A stretch of DNA of 64,000 nucleotides from an uncultured Prevotella sp. (GTDB lineage Bacteria; Bacteroidota; Bacteroidia; Bacteroidales; Bacteroidaceae): assembly GCA_946183415.1 (NCBI GenBank), contig CAMHAM010000015.1:1-64000 (forward strand), given 5' to 3'. This document shows, in pieces, positions 60,037 to 64,000 of this stretch. The stretch's first letter is position 1. Every line of letters starts with the position of its first letter. The position numbers and the translations under genes were made by a program. The notes below the pieces were generated by a model. It was not told the origin of the DNA, did no database searches, and was given only the letters and a program-made list of their open reading frames with translations.

Positions 60037-61443
60037 TTAGTAGAATTTAAAGTAGCGGCGTGCGTTGTTGTAGCTGATGTCCTCTACCATACGTCCGAGG
60101 ATCTCCATATCGCAAGGCAGCAGGCCCTTCTCAACGTCGTTGCCGAGAATGTTGCAAAGGATGCGACGGAAGTACTCGTGGCGCGGATAGCTCAGGAACG
60201 AGCGGCTGTCGGTGAGCATACCCACAAAGCGGCTGAGCAGACCCAGCACTGAGAGGGCGTTCATCTGGCGGATCATGCCGTCCATCTGATCATTGAACCA
60301 CCAGCCTGAACCAAACTGGATCTTACCTGGCTCGCCACCCTGGAAGTTACCCAGCATCGTAGCGATCACCTCGTTGGCACAGGGATTCAACGTATAGAGT
60401 ATGGTACGCGTGAGCTTGTCCTTCATATTCAGCTTGTTGAGGAAGGTCGACATTGCCTTGGCGGTGTTGAACTCGCCGATAGAGTCGAAGCCTGTGTCCG
60501 GACCCAGCTGATTGTACATCTTCGTGTTGTTGTCACGGATGGCACCATAGTGGAACTGCTGTGTCCAGTCGGCATCAGCATCCATCTCTGCCATCACCGT
60601 GAGGAAGCAGTTCTTGAACTGACGAATCTCGAGCTTGGAGAGCTGCTGGCCGCGCATTGCCTTCTCGAAGATGGTCTCGACCTCCGAGTCGGTGTACTCC
60701 TCGTCGTAGAACTCCTCGATGCCGTGATCGGAGAGCTTACAGCCGTTGGCGGCGAAGAAGTCGTGACGCTTCTGGAGGGCATCGACCATATCAGCGAATT
60801 TCGTGATGCTCACACCCGATACGTCTGACAGCTGGTCAACATACTTGGCGAACTCGGGCTTCTCGATGTTCATCGCCTTGTCAGGACGCCAGGCAGGGAT
60901 CATTATCGGATCGTTCTCAGCCTTGTGCTTGGCATACTCGATATGATTATGCAGGTCGTCTACAGGGTCGTCGGTGGTGCATACGCACTCTACGTTATAG
61001 TGCTTCATCAGACCACGTGCGGAGAACTCTGGCTGCTTCAGTTTCTCGTTACACTCGTCGAAAATCTCACGGGCGGTCTTGGGGTTCAGCTGCTTGGTGA
61101 TACCAAAGGCAGTCTTCAGCTCCAAGTGTGTCCAGTGGTACAACGGATTACGGAAGGTGTAGGGCACAGTCTCTGCCCACTTCTCGAACTTCTCCCAGTC
61201 AGAGGTGTCCTTGCCTGTGCAATATTTCTCGTCGACGCCATTGGTACGCATCGCGCGCCACTTATAGTGGTCACCACCGAGCCAGAGCTCTGTGATGCTC
61301 TTGAAACGATGATCGTTGGCTACCATCTCAGGAATCAGGTGACAGTGATAGTCGATAATCGGCATCTTAGCCGCATGGTTGTGATACAAGTCCTGAGCCG
61401 TCTGGGTCTCGAGAACGAAGTTATCATCATTGAACTGCTTCAT
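60037..61443 (-). CDS. uxaC: Glucuronate (uronate) isomerase
   Basis: 468 residues, normal length for UxaC. An amidohydrolase-type metal motif MPIIDYHCHLIPE lies at about 27-39. Other conserved stretches are PLYHWTHLELKTAFGI, CVCTTDDPVDDLHNHI and MLTDSRSFLSYPRHEYFRRI. Isomerises D-glucuronate to D-fructuronate (and galacturonate to tagaturonate), the first step of hexuronate use after breakdown of pectin or glycosaminoglycans. No other uronate gene is in view. Confidence 0.95.
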   Translation of the reverse strand: MKQFNDDNFVLETQTAQDLYHNHAAKMPIIDYHCHLIPEMVANDHRFKSITELWLGGDHYKWRAMRTNGVDEKYCTGKDTSDWEKFEKWAETVPYTFRNPLYHWTHLELKTAFGITKQLNPKTAREIFDECNEKLKQPEFSARGLMKHYNVECVCTTDDPVDDLHNHIEYAKHKAENDPIMIPAWRPDKAMNIEKPEFAKYVDQLSDVSGVSITKFADMVDALQKRHDFFAANGCKLSDHGIEEFYDEEYTDSEVETIFEKAMRGQQLSKLEIRQFKNCFLTVMAEMDADADWTQQFHYGAIRDNNTKMYNQLGPDTGFDSIGEFNTAKAMSTFLNKLNMKDKLTRTILYTLNPCANEVIATMLGNFQGGEPGKIQFGSGWWFNDQMDGMIRQMNALSVLGLLSRFVGMLTDSRSFLSYPRHEYFRRILCNILGNDVEKGLLPCDMEILGRMVEDISYNNARRYFKFY

Positions 61444-61481
61444 AATTTTTTGATGTTTTAGCTTGTTGTTTTAAATTTTGT

Positions 61482-61490
61482 GCAAAGATA
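61482..61490 (-). promoter_or_regulatory. -7 box of uxaC
   Basis: TATCTTTGC on the minus strand. No TTG at 19-21 nt, so it may need an activator. Confidence 0.6.
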
Positions 61491-61513
61491 GTGAAAAATT
61501 CGCAGAAAAACGC

Positions 61514-61522
61514 TACCTTTGC
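61514..61522 (+). promoter_or_regulatory. -7 box of ansA
   Basis: TACCTTTGC; only 23 bp separates it from the divergent uxaC -7 box, so the two -33 regions overlap. Confidence 0.6.
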
Positions 61523-61552
61523 AGAAAAATAACCACGTAAACGTTTGTTTTT

Positions 61553-62584
61553 ATGCGTAGCAGGATATTACTTATCTATACGGGAGGCACCATCGGCATG
61601 AAGCGCAATCCCAAGACGGGCGCCCTCGAGCCGTTCGACTTCGAACAGCTGCTGCAGAACGTGCCCGAACTGAAACAGTTTGACATCCAGATTGATGCCT
61701 ATCAGTTTGATCCCCCCATCGATTCGAGCGACATGTCGCCTGCCCGCTGGACAGATCTCTCGCATTGTATCGCTGATCGTTACGACGACTACGATGGATT
61801 CGTGGTGCTGCATGGTACCGACACGATGGCCTATACGGCCTCTGCCCTCTCCTATATGCTTGAGAACCTGACGAAGCCCGTTGTCTTCACAGGCTCCCAG
61901 CTACCCATCGGCCAGTTGCGCACTGATGGTAAGGAGAATCTGATTACGGCTGTCGAGATTGCTGCTGCGAAGGATGACGAAGGACATGCGCTGGTACCCG
62001 AAGTGGGTATCTACTTCGGAGGTCATCTGCTGCGCGGCAACCGAACCACGAAGCAGAGCGCTGAGGAGTTCAATGCCTTCGAGTCGTTCAACTATCCCCA
62101 TCTGGTGGATGCCGGCGTGAACATCACCTACCATCGCGACCGCATCCTGAAGCCCGACTTCTCGAAGCCTATGACACCTCACTTCCGACTGGATAACAAT
62201 GTGATCATCTTCTCTCTCTTTCCTGGTATCCGCGAAGACTTCATCCGCCATATCATACACACGCCCAATCTGAAGGCTATCGTCATGCGCACTTTCGGAT
62301 CGGGCAATGCTCCTCAGAAGTCCTGGCTGCTCAATGCACTCAGGGAGGGAACGAAGAACGGTAAGGTCATCGTGAACATCAGTCAGTGTATGCAGGGGGC
62401 TGTCGAGATGAGTCGTTACGACTGCGGTTTCCATCTTCAGGAGGCTGGTGTCATCAGCGGTCGCGACTCAACGGTCGAGAGCGCCGTCACCAAGCTGATG
62501 TTCCTCCAGTCGCACTATCCCGATGATCCTGGCAGCGTGCGCCGCCTCATGCAGCAGTCCATCCGGGGCGAGATGAGCGTCTGA
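61553..62584 (+). CDS. ansA: Type I asparaginase
   Basis: 343 residues. N-terminal ILLIYTGGTIGM carries the catalytic Thr. The second catalytic signature is FVVLHGTDTMAYTASALSYM (about 84-103). TGSQLPIGQLRTDGKENL follows. No signal peptide, consistent with the cytoplasmic type I enzyme that hydrolyses asparagine to aspartate and ammonia. Converges on nrdG with a 5-nt gap. Confidence 0.93.
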   Translation: MRSRILLIYTGGTIGMKRNPKTGALEPFDFEQLLQNVPELKQFDIQIDAYQFDPPIDSSDMSPARWTDLSHCIADRYDDYDGFVVLHGTDTMAYTASALSYMLENLTKPVVFTGSQLPIGQLRTDGKENLITAVEIAAAKDDEGHALVPEVGIYFGGHLLRGNRTTKQSAEEFNAFESFNYPHLVDAGVNITYHRDRILKPDFSKPMTPHFRLDNNVIIFSLFPGIREDFIRHIIHTPNLKAIVMRTFGSGNAPQKSWLLNALREGTKNGKVIVNISQCMQGAVEMSRYDCGFHLQEAGVISGRDSTVESAVTKLMFLQSHYPDDPGSVRRLMQQSIRGEMSV

Positions 62585-62589
62585 CGATT

Positions 62590-63057
62590 TCATTTCTTCC
62601 AGAACCTCGCAGTGATGTCCTCCATATCGCCTGTTTCGGTGATATGGTAGAGGCGCTGGTTCGTGGTGGGACTCTTCAGAGGACCCAGGTGACGGATGTA
62701 GGGACCGATCTTGATATAATCGAAATCCTGCTTGTTCACCTTGGCGGAGATGATCGTCTTACCACTATACCAGGCGACCTTGAACTGCGGGTGCTCCTCA
62801 TGGATGTACTGTGCCAGCATGTTGACACCCTTGGGATCATTGTCGCCTCCCATGAAAGAGATACACGTGATGTCAGTACCGTATTCCTCCACGAAATTGT
62901 CGATGGCCTCTGTGTTCAGGGGCAGACCGATATCCTCCCAGAGGTAGTAGCTGTGACAACCTGGACAGTGACAAGGGCAATTCGAGATATTGATTGCCAA
63001 TGTCACTTCGTCCGGTATCTCCTGAAATACAATCCCTGTGTTGACGTACTTCAGCAT
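62590..63057 (-). CDS. nrdG: Anaerobic ribonucleotide reductase activating enzyme
   Basis: 155 residues. Radical SAM cluster motif CPCHCPGCHS (Cys spacing CX3CX2C) near residues 28-37, then ISFMGGDNDP. It generates the glycyl radical on NrdD using S-adenosylmethionine. It begins 21 nt after the nrdD stop, in the usual nrdDG order. Confidence 0.95.
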   Translation of the reverse strand: MLKYVNTGIVFQEIPDEVTLAINISNCPCHCPGCHSYYLWEDIGLPLNTEAIDNFVEEYGTDITCISFMGGDNDPKGVNMLAQYIHEEHPQFKVAWYSGKTIISAKVNKQDFDYIKIGPYIRHLGPLKSPTTNQRLYHITETGDMEDITARFWKK

Positions 63058-63078
63058 AAAGTTACTGGTATGGTGTGG

Positions 63079-64000
63079 TTAAATTTCCGCTGTCTGAAAT
63101 TTGGCGTGGGCATAGTATCTGCGGCTGGCTTCCTCCTGGCGAGCCTGCGAGAAGTTGCTCACACGCTTCAGGTAGCCGATGATACGGGTCATATAGTCCA
63201 CGTTCTTCGAATGGCAGTGGGGGCACTCCTTCAGGTAGCGCTTGTCGATGTGTCCGCAGTCGTTGCATACCGTGTTGGGGATGTTGAACGTGAAGTAATT
63301 ACAGCCCTCCTTGGCGGCCACCTTCAGCAGGTGCAGGTACTGCTCCTTCGAGAGGTGCTCTTCGAGGTTCATGTGCAGGGCTGAGCCTCCGGTGAGGTGC
63401 TCGATGTAGGGCGCGCCGTGCAGTTTGAACTTGTCGATGATGGTCAGCGAGTCATCCTCCACCACGTAGAAGTACGAGTTGTAGCAGTCGCGTGGCACGA
63501 AGTAGCCGTCCTCGCGGTCCCACTTGGCGTGCTTCACGCCGACGTTCTCGGCTGGGATCATCTCGCAGTTGAACATCACGTCTTTCGAACGATACTGGCG
63601 GTTATACTTCTCGATCAGTCCGAGGATGCCCTGTACGAAGTGGAGGTAGTCGTCGTTGGGCGTGATCTTCAGTCCCATGAACTCAGCAGCCTCCACGAGT
63701 CCGTTGATACCGATGGTCAGATATTGGCGACCAATGTTGATATAACCGGCATCGAAGAGTGGCAGCATGCCGTGACTCTGTAGTTCCTTCAGGTTCTCGT
63801 TGTAGGCCAGCTGCACCTTGTGGCAGAGGTCGATCACGCCGCTGAGATACTCCAGATAGTCCATCTTGTGGTTCACGGCGTACTGGATGCAGCGGTTCAG
63901 GTTGATGGTGAGCACGCTCTTCGAACCCGTGCTGACGCCGCCGGCACCGAGGGTGTAGCTGAATCCGTTGTCGGTGATCTCATTGCGCAGGCGGCAGCAA
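63079..64000 (-). CDS. nrdD: Anaerobic ribonucleoside-triphosphate reductase (5' part outside window)
   Basis: The frame stays open to the window edge (upstream in-frame residues read NEITDNGFSYTLGAGGVSTG). The visible C-terminal 300 or so residues include the zinc site CNDCGH...CPHCHS and the glycyl-radical loop TRIIGYLKRVSNFSQARQEE close to the C-terminus. Class III enzymes make deoxynucleotides without oxygen, which supports a strict anaerobe. Operon with nrdG. Confidence 0.95.
   Translation of the reverse strand, partial: CCRLRNEITDNGFSYTLGAGGVSTGSKSVLTINLNRCIQYAVNHKMDYLEYLSGVIDLCHKVQLAYNENLKELQSHGMLPLFDAGYINIGRQYLTIGINGLVEAAEFMGLKITPNDDYLHFVQGILGLIEKYNRQYRSKDVMFNCEMIPAENVGVKHAKWDREDGYFVPRDCYNSYFYVVEDDSLTIIDKFKLHGAPYIEHLTGGSALHMNLEEHLSKEQYLHLLKVAAKEGCNYFTFNIPNTVCNDCGHIDKRYLKECPHCHSKNVDYMTRIIGYLKRVSNFSQARQEEASRRYYAHAKFQTAEI

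Overview
The window looks like chromosomal DNA from an anaerobic Bacteroidales bacterium, most likely a Prevotella-type gut, rumen or oral species. This is an inference from gene content and signals. BspA-like leucine-rich-repeat surface proteins are abundant. There is a bamD-rpoZ-DUF4293 operon, a DUF4468 protein, a 'putative porin' and an anaerobic class III ribonucleotide reductase. Almost every transcription unit has the Bacteroidota promoter form, a -7 box TAnnTTTG with (in many cases) a TTG about 19-20 nt upstream. I saw no phage, transposase, tRNA, rRNA or CRISPR array.

Positions 1-50000 are an island of large exported proteins, nearly all on the minus strand. Most begin with a signal peptide, carry a variable N-terminal region (LRR_5, DUF285-like repeats, beta-helix repeats, C10 cysteine protease, transglutaminase-like domain, Asp-box propeller plus LamG, or unknown), and end with one or two copies of a roughly 130-residue module and a short C-terminal motif like WYTLQGQRVAKPGKG...NGKKVVIK. 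That motif resembles the end of type IX (Por) secretion sorting domains. The module DNA is nearly identical between genes, so it acts as a dispersed repeat of about 1 kb.

Three of these surface genes sit beside a dedicated membrane-linked regulator: a Kelch-like sensor fused to an AraC domain (19313-20995), a propeller histidine kinase with a LytTR response regulator (30470-33793), and a multi-TM AraC protein (46429-47565). In each case the adjacent surface-gene promoter lacks the -33 TTG and instead has short direct repeats, spaced about 21 bp, abutting or overlapping that position. Most of the other surface genes have a canonical promoter built into a conserved terminator hairpin: the hairpin loop supplies the -33 TTG, and its 3' arm plus T-tract forms the 20-nt spacer. 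I read this as a locus of constitutive and sensor-controlled surface proteins with interchangeable C-terminal cassettes.

Positions 50099-64000 are housekeeping: DUF4293, rpoZ, bamD, uvrB, a DUF4468/small membrane protein/porin operon, menA, an HD-domain protein, a small membrane protein coupled to an RluA-type pseudouridine synthase, uxaC, ansA, nrdG and the 3' part of nrdD. Two small genes (57 and 51 codons) are added from direct reading. Several starts are moved downstream because the longest-ORF start lies in or upstream of the promoter.
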